Assembly: GCA_046758845.1 (NCBI GenBank) | Contig: JBHIBA010000013.1 | Coordinates: 1 to 34,214, forward strand | DNA length: 34,214 nt | Reading direction: 5' to 3' | From: JBHIBA01 sp046758845 | Lineage (GTDB): Bacteria > UBA8248 > JACPRG01 > G963555815 | Made by a program: the position numbers and the translations under genes | Notes under the pieces: generated by a model | What the model was told of the DNA's origin: nothing | Database searches by the model: none | What the model saw: the letters and a program-made list of their open reading frames with translations, nothing else | Part shown: positions 1 to 9,039 of the stretch, in pieces | Position numbering within the stretch: the first letter of the stretch is position 1 | How the letters are laid out: each line of letters begins with the position of its first letter

Positions 1-648
1 CTAGGGGCCCAACAGGTAATTCGGGGTGCAGTGACGGAATTTGATGAAGCGGAAAAGGGCGGGGGATTCAGCATCGGTGCGGGCGCTGGGGGTACCGGAG
101 TCGCGCTCTCCCCCCAGTACCGGGAGGGCCATGTGACGATTGCCCTTCAAATCACCGACACGACATCTGGCCGCGTTGTCCAGACGCATACGGTGGACAA
201 GAAGGTCACCGCCAAAGCCTTGGGCGTAACCGTGATAAGGAGGGATATCAGCTTCGGGGGGAACACCTTCTTTAAGATGCCTTTGGGAAAAGCCACACGG
301 GCGGCCATTCAGGAGGCGGTCGGGTTCATCATCAAGCAGATGGATGAGGTTGTGTGGCAAGCGTTGGTTGCCAGGGTGGAAGGACGTGAAATTTATATCA
401 ATGCAGGAGAGAACTCGAACCTGAAGGTCGGCGACGCCCTCCAGAGCTTCCGGGTGGTTAAGAAGATAACGGACCCTGTAACACAGGAGGTTCTTGGAAC
501 CGAGGAGGCCCGGCTGGGGGAGATCGAGGTCCTCCAGGTCGCTCCCCGATATGCCATTGGCCTCTACAAGGGGACAAAATCTCTGAAGGTTGGGGATGTT
601 CTTCGATACGCTTCCGCGAATGATAAGGCCCCGGCTAAAAAAGAGTGA
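1..648 (+). CDS. CsgG/HfaB-like outer-membrane lipoprotein, 5'-truncated by the window edge
   Basis: The frame is open from base 1 and reads LGAQQVIRGAVTEFDEAEKG before any start codon, so the true start lies upstream; the GTG at 31 is internal. This opening matches the CsgG family signature (xxLGAxxxIRGAVTEF) followed by a Gly-rich stretch. Next comes a segment resembling the CsgG periplasmic domain (VTIALQITDTTSGRVV, then VDKKVTAKALGVTV), which in CsgG lines the curli secretion channel. A second, lipoprotein-like C-terminal region repeats 'LKVGDxL' twice (near visible residues 140 and 205). About 215 residues are visible. CsgG proteins form outer-membrane oligomeric pores or assembly platforms. 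The gene ends 43 nt before the giant RHS gene, with no terminator visible between them, so the two are probably co-transcribed. The family assignment is fairly secure; a role in exporting the neighbour is inference. Confidence 0.8.
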   Translation, partial: LGAQQVIRGAVTEFDEAEKGGGFSIGAGAGGTGVALSPQYREGHVTIALQITDTTSGRVVQTHTVDKKVTAKALGVTVIRRDISFGGNTFFKMPLGKATRAAIQEAVGFIIKQMDEVVWQALVARVEGREIYINAGENSNLKVGDALQSFRVVKKITDPVTQEVLGTEEARLGEIEVLQVAPRYAIGLYKGTKSLKVGDVLRYASANDKAPAKKE

Positions 649-691
649 ATAGGAGCCTGCCCGACGAGGCTCTCCAAGAGGGGGGAAGACC

Positions 692-3600
692 ATGTTTCGC
701 CTGCGGCATTGGCTGCCTCTAGTTGGAATCGTCGCCTTATCTCTCGTTGTATCCGTTGGGAGCGCAGCCGCTGATATCCGGAAACATTTCGTAATAACCG
801 ATTGCAAAACCAACAAACCTATAGCCGGCGCCCAAATCAAGGCGCTGGATGCCGTGGTAACGGCGGGAAGCGCGTCCGAAGCGACAACGGGCGTGGAGGG
901 CTTTTGTGAATTGTTCCCTCTGCGTTTCGAGGGGACACATCGGTTTGAGATTTCCGCTGAGGGTTATCAGACCAAAAGCACCCCCCCCGAAGAACTGAAG
1001 GCCGGGACAACCAAGCTGAATCAGGTTTGCCTGGACCAAGAGGTAGCGCCCCAGACAACCCCTCAAGAGGCCAAAGCGCCGACGGGAACCCCTCAGCCGG
1101 TATCACCAAAGACAACTCCACCGCAAACTGAGGTCAAGACGACTCCACCAAAAACTGAGATTGTTGACAAGGAAGTCACTCCCAGCGAACAAAAGCCTCC
1201 GGGGCAAACTGAGATTGTTAAGAAGGAAGTCACTCCCAGCCAACGTCCAGAATCCACACCAGAGTCAGCCCCCAAAGGAAAGAAACCTTCTTTCCGGCCA
1301 TCGCCGGGAATCGTGATGAGGGAGGCGGAAAGGCTCGGGCAAGCGCCGCTCGAGGAGGGGGGGAGACGGGCTCCGATCACTGCGCCTCACACCCAGTCAG
1401 AAGATGATGACACGGAGGAGATCATTGGCCGAATAGGAAAAAAGTTGCGCAGTCAGACGCGCAAGCCGGGCGGGGGGACCAAACCCAGGGGCGGAAAGCG
1501 GATCGGTGAGACGCGCCCGAGGGAGCTCGAAACGGCCCCCGGCGGGCCCCCGACAACCACCTATACAACCCAAGTAACTGATGAGCCCGCTGCGTGCGAG
1601 GTCAACCGCAGTCTTACGCATGTTGCCTTCCCCGATCCCAAGGAATATCTAGAGCCTCCGCCCAAAGGGCAACCGGCACACAACCATCCCGCCATGGGTG
1701 CACGTCGGGTCCATCTCTTTGATCAGTCCTATATCGAGACCAAGACGAGTCTCGTCGTCCCGTCTGTCGGGATCGACTTTCGCATCATCCACACCTACAG
1801 GTCAAACATCAAAACAGAGGAAGGCGGGGTTTATGGCTACAACATGGACTTCAATTATTACAAGCGGCTAATTGCTCTCGGTGGGCATCTCGGCAAGAAC
1901 GTGCTCCGCGTCGAGGATTTACGCGCTGCGGGCAGCGTCAACTACCTGGCCGGGAACGGACGCCTCGATGAGTTCAAGCCCAAAAGGACGCTGGTCCAGA
2001 GAGTGAATAATTTCAACAAGAGCTTTAAGGCCGTTGTCACCTACTACAAGCCTCCCCCGGGATTGTTCGCCGAACTCGAACGGTATGCCGTTCTGCCGGG
2101 ATATGACCTCCCATTCGAGAAGCACCCCAACTTTGAAGGGCGGATGTTCTACGTGATGCGCTACAAGAACGGGTATCGCGAAATTTTCAGTTGTCGAGGT
2201 ATGCTTTTGTATATCGAGGACCGACATCAAAACCAGATGACCTTCCTCTATGAGCCGATCTTTAATCCGCTTACAAATAAGTATGAGCTGATCTTTCATC
2301 CGCTTACAAACAACCTTCTTCTCACGAAGATCCAAGATACAGCCGGGCGCAATTATGAGGTTGAATGGGTTCGAATCGAGGAGGGTGACGTCAGAACAAA
2401 CTACAAGGGAGTTGTCATTACAGGCAAATTTCCCAAGATGAGGCTGAAGATTGTCAAGGAAAAGTATGTCAAGGATCCAAAAGCCCGGAGTGTCGAATTC
2501 CGTTATCGGGGCTTCAACAGCGTACCGGTCCTTGAAAAAATCGAAGAACACAAGGATGGAACGTTCGTTACCGGTTATACCTACTCCGAACACAAGGACC
2601 GTTACTACCTGGAGACCGTGACCCTCCCTCGTGAGAATAAGAAGGGGGGCGGCGCGGTCTTGACCAACAAGTGGAAGGAAGACGGAGATGTCAAGCGCGT
2701 GGAGCGTCAGACCATAGGCCGCTGGCACACAGCAACCCGCCGATCGGGCTGGGAAGGGGGACGGCTCGTCATCCGCTCCAAAAAGCTCTCTCCCAAGAGC
2801 CAGATGGTGACAGTGATAAGGTCCGAAGGGCATCCGTTGCGCTACAAGGTCGAGTCAGCGGGCTCAGAGGAGCCGGTCATCACGCAGATTGACGAGTCGC
2901 TCGGCAACGGCGGGGTTGCGACCACGAAGTTCCAATACAACGACAGCGGCCAGGTCACACAGGTCGAACGGCCCGAGGGGAACCTCACTATCTTCGATTA
3001 CGAAGGGGGAAACAGCCCGGTTTTGGTCGAGAAGGGCCTGTTTATGGATTGTGTAACAGGTTGCACGGGGGGGCCGTCCACCTACTTGAACAATCTCGCA
3101 AAGGGCAATCTGAAGAAAAAGACTCTGCGCGCGGGCAAAAAGAAAAACCCGTTGGAATACAACGACATCGTCATTCGCTACGATTACGAGCCGCTCTACA
3201 ATCAGATCAGGCGCATCCACGGGCCGGGAAGTGCTGTCACCGAATTCGAGTTTGACTACTCGAAACGGGGCACGGAAGGAAACCCCATAGTGAAAAAACA
3301 TCCGACCCGCACGACGGCGGATGGCCGGACGCTGACGAACATCACGACGCAATACACGTACACCCTCAAGGGATTGCTTGCAACCATCGAGGATCCCAAA
3401 GGTCACAAGACCGTTTACGGTTATAACAAAACAGGTTATTTGACTTCAGCGGAAACGCCTGACGGGATATTCGGTTTCGGGCGTGACGGCAGAGGAAATA
3501 TGACGAAGTATACAGACCCGCGTGGAACCGTCACCACTTTTGAGGTCAACGCGCGGAACCTCGTGGTGGAGGAGATACGCGACGCGGAGGGGTTCAAAAA

Positions 3601-6600
3601 CAAGACTACCTACCGCTACGACGCGAACGGCAACCGCATCGAGACGAAGGTTTTGGTCGAGGACAACTTCCCGAAAGGCGCCTTGTTCAGATCGGTCCCG
3701 CGGTCCGGTTTTATATTGACGAACAGCTATGAATACAACCTTGTCAATCTTCAGACTCGGATATCCCAAAAGGCCAAAGGTCTCAGCAGAGAAACCACCT
3801 ACGCATACGATACGGAAGCAAAGCTGATCTTCGTCACGCTCCCGGAGGGGGGAACCCGCGAGTACAAATACGACGCTCAGGGCAACCTCATCGAGAAAAT
3901 TGTCGGGGGCGAGTTGAGAGAGACGTACCGCTACGACAAGAACGGCAATCTCGTCTCGAAGAAGCGGGGAAAAACCGGAGGAACATACACTTACGAGTCG
4001 GACGGCTTCGACCGGCCGTACAAGGAGACCACTCCCCTCGGCACCAAGATTGTGACGTATCTCAATCCCGGCGGGACAAACAAGTACACCCGAATCGACG
4101 GCAAGAATCACAAGGGCGCCGAAGCCCCCTTGCGCTTCGTCGAGTTCACCCAAGACGAGTTCGAGGCCGTCATCCGTACGGATGAGCACATCTACGACCC
4201 CAATGGTAAGAAGCAGGGAACGCGAACGCGGAAATATGTGCGGGATGAAGAAGGCAAGCTGACAAAAGTCATCGATTCGAACGGCAACGAGACGGTCTTT
4301 GAGCACGATGGCCATCGGCAGGTGAAAGTAAACGATCCGATGGGGAACTCGGTGACCTACAAATACGACGCCGGCGGGAACCCCGTATCGATCACAGAAG
4401 AGGAGAAGGAGATCCTCTATTCTGTTTCCAACGCCGGTAGGCTGAAGCGGGAAACGAAAACAGCCGGCTATACCGTCAAGATGGAGCACGACTCCCTCGG
4501 CCGGATGACCGCCCTGACGGACGTAGGGGGGCACGCGCTCCGGTATGCGTACAATGCTCTAGGAAATCGCCGGGCAATGAGGGGCCCCGGGGGGCGGTTG
4601 GACATTTATCAGTTGGATGCGTTTGGACGCCGCGTGGGCGAGAAGCAGTTCGCGAATCTGGGACGGGATTCAATCGTAATCTCCCAGAAGCACGATCTAC
4701 TCGATCGCCTCGTGACCTCAAGTATGAAGCGAGGGAGAATCAAGGTCAGCGGGATAAAACGAGCTTACACGGCGGCCGGCCTGCTCAAGACCCTCCAGGC
4801 GGAGGGAAGGTCGCACAGTTATAAATACGATGACCGCGGAAACCGCATCGAGGAGACCTTGCCGAACGGGGTCAAGATCCGCACTGAATATGACGCCGAG
4901 GACCGAAGAACGAGCGTGACGAGCGATTATCCAGGCAGTTCGGTTGGACGATCCAGTTCGGACTTTTACGCCTACGACGGCCTGGGGCGCGTGACGAAAG
5001 CCGGCCGTTACAACGGCTTGGTCACGAACAAAATGGCGTATAACAGCCTGGGAAATCTGGTTCAGGACGAGCAGATATTTGGGGGTCACAAGGTCCGTCT
5101 AGAATACAAGTACAACAAGCGGGGATTGAGAAAGCAATTCACCGCACCGGAAATCTCGTCCGACCTCGGAGAGACCACGTTCAAGTACGCATATGACCCC
5201 ATTGGCCGAGTGACCAAAATCGATCGAATCGGTCCCCACTGGCCGTACCCAAAGGCGGAGCTGAGGTACGAATACTCCGGTGTTTCCAGACGTGCACGGC
5301 GAACGATCGGAGGAACCGAGCACACGTTCTACCGGTACAACCGCGAGCGGGGGCTGAGAGAGCACAGGGTTTTCAGCGAACGCTACGGTGGGCACCTCAT
5401 TGCGCGAGTGCTCCTGAATTACGACGTGAACCATCGACTCGTCCGTCAAAGCTCCCGGCTGAGTTTTCCTGGACGATCCAAAGACGAGGAAGTTTCCCTC
5501 ATACAGTACACGCCCTGGGGCGCGAGGGCGAGAAGGAGCGCCACCAATCGATCCGAGGAACGACCCACCAAAAAGAAGGTGCTGAAGTCGCTCGGCGGCT
5601 CCCGCCGCCTCTACCAATACGACGACGGACGGCTAAGTACAATCTACTCCTACATAGAGTCGTTAACAGATGTTCCGGGGGAATTGTTCGGCCGGAACCA
5701 GGCCAACATTTCGAGCGGGAACAAGATCAGCTTCCGCTACGAGGGAAATCAGATCAAACAGGCCCGGTTTCACCGCTATGGCAACGTCAATTTGGGCATC
5801 TCGGATGTTGTTGGAAATTTCATGGCTCTCTTGTTCCACGGGTTTGATTCGTATCAGCGCGACCTGGAGGGGGGGCTATCGGACGACCAGATTAAAGGCG
5901 CCATGGCCGGCGACGCTTCCCTCTTTCAAACGAGCTGGTTCAAGTACGACAAAAGCGTAAATCTCATCGAGAACAATCGACTCCGCTATCAATACGATAA
6001 CCGAAATCTCCTCTCGCGGGTTACGGACAAATGGAACTTCGGCCGCAATTTCAACATGACTGCGACCTATTACTACGACTATGCCAATCGTTTGGTTTAT
6101 GTCGAATATGGACCCCGCGCGGCTAGAAAATACTTCAAGGCGGTTTTCCCCAACAAGCGGATCATCTACGACGGCAGGCTTCCCTACGCCGAGTTGCGGG
6201 CGGACCCCACGGGCAAGCCCGGCAAGGCCGATGTGGTTTATGTGACCCATCCCGAAGGCACGGACATCGGTTCGATCCGGCTGAGGACCCACTACGATCG
6301 GCGGGGGGCCAAAGCACGGGAGCCGCGCTGGGTTCTTCCGTTCCTGGATCATCGGGGAGCGCTCACCCATGTTTTCGACCCGGAATCTGGGCGCTACGCC
6401 AAAGTGGGTTACCTACGTGATTCGGTTGTGCGGACCGACGCGAGACGCAAGCACGCAGTCCTGCCGAAACCGAAGAAGGATATGAAACCGGAGAACCGTT
6501 TCGCCTTGCGGCCGGAGCAACCAAGAAGGGAGATTCCACTGACGTCCCTCCTCACTCGTTGGGAGCCATTTTCCGAGCAAGGAGTTCAGCTTGAAAGCGG

Positions 6601-7636
6601 GCAGTTCGTGTTCAACCATTCCCGCAACTTTCAGCGTGAATTTCAGGAGGCGAAACGGGAGCGCAGCGAGTACCTGCAAGAGGCGATCAGCGAGGTGCAG
6701 GAGGCGGGACTGATCGCAATGGGTCTGACCGGTGGGATTATTGTGCTTCCGGCCGCCTTGCTTACTTATCCCTGGATTACGGTGGGTATAATTGCTCTTG
6801 ACATAGCCATCGATTATGCAGTCACAGAAGTGGCTTTGGACAAAGACTACACGACAAAACACTTACTGACAACCCTCGCATTCACGGGTGCATTTGCGGG
6901 CGGGGGCGTCTTGTTTAAACAGTTCAGGCACCTCAAGAGCGCGCGGTTGCTTGAGTCGCTTGAACTCGCACGAAAGGCAAAGGCCGCACGGGCCCTAGCG
7001 GATGAGGCTTATGTGCCGATGGAGGCCGCCGGCGGAGCTCGAGCGCTCTGGGCCCACCTTAAATCCCTCGGGGATGATTTAGTTCCGCCCGTTGGCGCGG
7101 GGAGGCGCTCCATAATCTCTGCAGAAAAAGGGGCGGAGGAAACCTTGGCGAGAGAAGGCCTCATCTTTACAAAACCGGTAAGATATGCCACGAAAGCTGA
7201 GAGACAAATGGTAGAGGAGGCGGCAGAACTATTCAAAAGGAGACAAATGGCGCCGGGCCTTCCAATCATTGTTGCCAGAGATTTTATTATCGGAGAAGGC
7301 AAGCATGTGGGCGAGGACGTGATGGGCCTCACCCGTTCAGTATCTATGACTCGTGGGGGAACGACACAGGTCATTCCCAGACTCGTCGTATTTACAGAGA
7401 CAGGCATAAAGCATCTGCCCACCGTTTTGGATGAAGCGGGCCATATCGCGGGAATAATAGGAGCTAAGGCGCATCATGGAATTTATGGATTCCTTACTAG
7501 TAATGAAAATGCACAGACGGTTATGAGTTTCTTGCGAAGATATTCACCCCGGAATTATTCAAGCCCGAATGTGCCACAGATTTTTTATGAAGTCTTGATT
7601 ATGCGCTTGCAGGGCGCAATAAGAGGAGGAACTTAG
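692..7636 (+). CDS. Giant secreted RHS/YD-repeat protein with variable C-terminal tip (putative polymorphic toxin)
   Basis: This 2314-residue protein starts at ATG 692 behind a purine-rich AGGGGGGAAG. Domain order is: Sec signal peptide (1-27, cleavage near SAAA-DIRKH); a carboxypeptidase-regulatory-like beta-sandwich (about 30-115); a Pro/Thr/Lys-rich linker (about 120-310) containing an 18-residue repeat; a DUF6531-like entry motif (about 340, SYIETKTSLVVPSVGIDF); and a long series of YD repeats (about 600-1850, for example YDANGNRIETK, YDAQGNLIEK, YDDRGNRIEE). A core-like segment follows near 1880 (PFLDHRGALTHVFDPESG), then hydrophobic helices (about 2003-2075), then a unique C-terminal tip (about 2150-2314). 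RHS repeats form a shell that encapsulates a C-terminal effector. The tip carries the motif D2247-E-A-G-H2251, resembling HExxH with the first His changed to Asp. Its 3' 500 bp are visibly AT-richer than the rest, which is typical of exchanged tips. The enzymatic activity of the tip is unknown. Confidence 0.9.
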   Translation: MFRLRHWLPLVGIVALSLVVSVGSAAADIRKHFVITDCKTNKPIAGAQIKALDAVVTAGSASEATTGVEGFCELFPLRFEGTHRFEISAEGYQTKSTPPEELKAGTTKLNQVCLDQEVAPQTTPQEAKAPTGTPQPVSPKTTPPQTEVKTTPPKTEIVDKEVTPSEQKPPGQTEIVKKEVTPSQRPESTPESAPKGKKPSFRPSPGIVMREAERLGQAPLEEGGRRAPITAPHTQSEDDDTEEIIGRIGKKLRSQTRKPGGGTKPRGGKRIGETRPRELETAPGGPPTTTYTTQVTDEPAACEVNRSLTHVAFPDPKEYLEPPPKGQPAHNHPAMGARRVHLFDQSYIETKTSLVVPSVGIDFRIIHTYRSNIKTEEGGVYGYNMDFNYYKRLIALGGHLGKNVLRVEDLRAAGSVNYLAGNGRLDEFKPKRTLVQRVNNFNKSFKAVVTYYKPPPGLFAELERYAVLPGYDLPFEKHPNFEGRMFYVMRYKNGYREIFSCRGMLLYIEDRHQNQMTFLYEPIFNPLTNKYELIFHPLTNNLLLTKIQDTAGRNYEVEWVRIEEGDVRTNYKGVVITGKFPKMRLKIVKEKYVKDPKARSVEFRYRGFNSVPVLEKIEEHKDGTFVTGYTYSEHKDRYYLETVTLPRENKKGGGAVLTNKWKEDGDVKRVERQTIGRWHTATRRSGWEGGRLVIRSKKLSPKSQMVTVIRSEGHPLRYKVESAGSEEPVITQIDESLGNGGVATTKFQYNDSGQVTQVERPEGNLTIFDYEGGNSPVLVEKGLFMDCVTGCTGGPSTYLNNLAKGNLKKKTLRAGKKKNPLEYNDIVIRYDYEPLYNQIRRIHGPGSAVTEFEFDYSKRGTEGNPIVKKHPTRTTADGRTLTNITTQYTYTLKGLLATIEDPKGHKTVYGYNKTGYLTSAETPDGIFGFGRDGRGNMTKYTDPRGTVTTFEVNARNLVVEEIRDAEGFKNKTTYRYDANGNRIETKVLVEDNFPKGALFRSVPRSGFILTNSYEYNLVNLQTRISQKAKGLSRETTYAYDTEAKLIFVTLPEGGTREYKYDAQGNLIEKIVGGELRETYRYDKNGNLVSKKRGKTGGTYTYESDGFDRPYKETTPLGTKIVTYLNPGGTNKYTRIDGKNHKGAEAPLRFVEFTQDEFEAVIRTDEHIYDPNGKKQGTRTRKYVRDEEGKLTKVIDSNGNETVFEHDGHRQVKVNDPMGNSVTYKYDAGGNPVSITEEEKEILYSVSNAGRLKRETKTAGYTVKMEHDSLGRMTALTDVGGHALRYAYNALGNRRAMRGPGGRLDIYQLDAFGRRVGEKQFANLGRDSIVISQKHDLLDRLVTSSMKRGRIKVSGIKRAYTAAGLLKTLQAEGRSHSYKYDDRGNRIEETLPNGVKIRTEYDAEDRRTSVTSDYPGSSVGRSSSDFYAYDGLGRVTKAGRYNGLVTNKMAYNSLGNLVQDEQIFGGHKVRLEYKYNKRGLRKQFTAPEISSDLGETTFKYAYDPIGRVTKIDRIGPHWPYPKAELRYEYSGVSRRARRTIGGTEHTFYRYNRERGLREHRVFSERYGGHLIARVLLNYDVNHRLVRQSSRLSFPGRSKDEEVSLIQYTPWGARARRSATNRSEERPTKKKVLKSLGGSRRLYQYDDGRLSTIYSYIESLTDVPGELFGRNQANISSGNKISFRYEGNQIKQARFHRYGNVNLGISDVVGNFMALLFHGFDSYQRDLEGGLSDDQIKGAMAGDASLFQTSWFKYDKSVNLIENNRLRYQYDNRNLLSRVTDKWNFGRNFNMTATYYYDYANRLVYVEYGPRAARKYFKAVFPNKRIIYDGRLPYAELRADPTGKPGKADVVYVTHPEGTDIGSIRLRTHYDRRGAKAREPRWVLPFLDHRGALTHVFDPESGRYAKVGYLRDSVVRTDARRKHAVLPKPKKDMKPENRFALRPEQPRREIPLTSLLTRWEPFSEQGVQLESGQFVFNHSRNFQREFQEAKRERSEYLQEAISEVQEAGLIAMGLTGGIIVLPAALLTYPWITVGIIALDIAIDYAVTEVALDKDYTTKHLLTTLAFTGAFAGGGVLFKQFRHLKSARLLESLELARKAKAARALADEAYVPMEAAGGARALWAHLKSLGDDLVPPVGAGRRSIISAEKGAEETLAREGLIFTKPVRYATKAERQMVEEAAELFKRRQMAPGLPIIVARDFIIGEGKHVGEDVMGLTRSVSMTRGGTTQVIPRLVVFTETGIKHLPTVLDEAGHIAGIIGAKAHHGIYGFLTSNENAQTVMSFLRRYSPRNYSSPNVPQIFYEVLIMRLQGAIRGGT

Positions 7637-7669
7637 AAGCCCCGCCTGCTAAACCTCCCTGGGGGTTTG

Positions 7670-7882
7670 ATGGCTTGCGCGCGGGCTGCCTCCTCGCCGG
7701 ATGCGCAGCGTCAGAGTGCGGGTGTCCACCGCTTGGGTCCCTGTTCCGCCGAACCGGCGAATCAAGTCATCCAGGTTAAAGGTCTTAAATACTCTTATGA
7801 TGAAGACGGAGTACTCGTGAGCGAGAGTACGTATGTAGATGGAGTTATAAAAGACCGGCGTGAATACGTGAAAAAGCAATAG
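7670..7882 (+). CDS. Small ORF with YD/YwqK-like repeat; possible immunity gene or remnant
   Basis: A 70-residue ORF lies 33 nt after the RHS stop. Its last third (GLKYSYDEDGVLVSESTYVD) resembles one YD or MORN/YwqK-like repeat. Its first third is low-complexity and unconvincing. In another frame the same DNA (about 7681-7716) reads GCLLAGCAAS, which contains a good lipobox (LLAGC), but that frame has no usable start and stops at about 7778. The locus could therefore be a frameshifted small lipoprotein, a remnant of an RHS module, or a genuine small immunity protein placed directly after its toxin. No strong Shine-Dalgarno sequence precedes it. Position is the only support for an immunity role. 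Confidence 0.35.
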   Translation: MACARAASSPDAQRQSAGVHRLGPCSAEPANQVIQVKGLKYSYDEDGVLVSESTYVDGVIKDRREYVKKQ

Positions 7883-7964
7883 GCAGACGGCTTACAAGGA
7901 AAGCGTCTAAGCAAAGCCCACTCACCTAGAGAATCTGAGCCTTGACAGGGGCCGCAATGGGTGA

Positions 7965-8615
7965 GTGGTGCTTTTTTGCCAGAACCGGGCCAGCCGTACC
8001 ATCCGGCTCACCCTGGGCTTTGGGATCAGCCGGGTCGCCATGGGGGCCGCGGCCGGAATTCGGGCCGCCCGGGTGCGGCTCGCGGCCGGCAAAGGAGGCT
8101 CGCACAGGCTTTCCCTCGATGATCGTTTCCCGCAATTGTCCGGCGCGCGCGCGGGGTGGTACGACGCGAACGGCAGGATAGTGCAGAAGAGCGCCCAGAT
8201 GAGGGCGTTCGAGAAAGGGATCCTCCGTGAAATGGAGAACGGAACCGCCATCTCCAAAGAAATTGCGAAAAGGCTGAAAAGCGGCGATTTGGAGGTACGC
8301 TTCCAGGAGCTAAGCGATGGTCGGTTAGGCAGATGGACCGAGCACAATCCCAACACGATCTACATCAACTCGAACTTCTTGCGCTCCGGCAGTAGGTGGC
8401 GGCCTCGCATCGTCGCCGGCTGGGTCGTGCATGAGGGCATCCACTACTTGGGTGGAGGGGAAATCGCCGCGCATATGGGGGAAGCCCAATTTCTGAACAC
8501 CCGCCTGAGGGCCAGGCGCTCCATACCGCGCAACCGTCCCATCACGCGGGCGGATTTCCCGTACCTCGATCGTGACCAGCTCAACCTCCTCTTCGCGTAT
8601 AACCGGGGCTGGTGA
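7965..8615 (+). CDS. Orphan HExxH metallopeptidase-like domain (displaced RHS toxin tip)
   Basis: This is a 216-residue ORF beginning at a GTG just after an in-frame TGA, with no good Shine-Dalgarno, so it looks N-terminally truncated or silent; a GCC-ATG at about 8040 is another start. Residues 1-60 are Arg/Ala-rich. Residues 65-75 read GWYDANGRIV, like a YD repeat. The domain proper has TEHNPNTIYINSNFL followed by WVVHEGIHYLGGGEIAAHMG, in which H156-E157-x-x-H160 is a classic zincin zinc-binding/catalytic motif and a downstream Glu (GE or GEAQF) could be the third ligand. It lies 330 bp after the RHS gene, in the position where orphan toxin tips accumulate in polymorphic toxin loci. A free-standing expressed protease is possible. 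The motif is clear; the function is inferred. Confidence 0.6.
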   Translation: MVLFCQNRASRTIRLTLGFGISRVAMGAAAGIRAARVRLAAGKGGSHRLSLDDRFPQLSGARAGWYDANGRIVQKSAQMRAFEKGILREMENGTAISKEIAKRLKSGDLEVRFQELSDGRLGRWTEHNPNTIYINSNFLRSGSRWRPRIVAGWVVHEGIHYLGGGEIAAHMGEAQFLNTRLRARRSIPRNRPITRADFPYLDRDQLNLLFAYNRGW

Positions 8616-8618
8616 GCG

Positions 8619-8813
8619 ATGGCTCGTGTATTGAGGACCCGTGGGTATGGACAAGGGGCTGGCTTTCGATCCCGGCTCTTGCATCCCAGATTCTATGGGA
8701 TCGACCCGTGGGTCACCGCGCAGGGCGGCTTCAGCAGCTTGCTCGGACTGCGGAACGGACTGTTCGACGTGTGGGAGAGGTCATTATCGCGATACTGGAC
8801 AGGGATGTACTGA
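8619..8813 (+). CDS. Small hypothetical protein downstream of the orphan metallopeptidase
   Basis: A 64-residue ORF starts 3 nt after the stop of the metallopeptidase-like ORF (TGA-GCG-ATG), a spacing compatible with translational coupling. The sequence contains GIDPWVTAQGGFSSLLGLRN, which looks protein-like with an aromatic C-terminus (FDVWERSLSRYWTGMY). No family is recognised. By position it could be an immunity protein or the tail of the same broken module. An overlapping ORF in another frame (8612-8833) is less convincing because of its composition. Confidence 0.35.
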   Translation: MARVLRTRGYGQGAGFRSRLLHPRFYGIDPWVTAQGGFSSLLGLRNGLFDVWERSLSRYWTGMY

Positions 8814-9039
8814 TTCTTCTAACCTTCCGATAGGCCGGAAGTTAGAGCGTAAATTCGCGGGCGAAGGCGGTTCGATGGCCTCGGGGGCGGACGGGGACCC
8901 CGTCTCCGCTCACTGGAGCCATACGGCCGATAGGGTGAACTTCTTCGATATTCCCCGCCGCTCCTCAACCGGGACGCTGCGCCCGGGGATTATCTGATCT
9001 CGATAATAATAGGAGGGTCTGGATGTGAAGGGCGTGGAT

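Noticed and set aside
1..840. 279-codon minus-strand ORF
   Set aside because: It is antisense to the CsgG-like gene and the RHS signal-peptide region and has no recognisable features.
7651..7668. AAACC...GGTTT hairpin after the RHS stop as a terminator
   Set aside because: The stem is short with a bulge and only a TTT follows, so it is not a credible intrinsic terminator.
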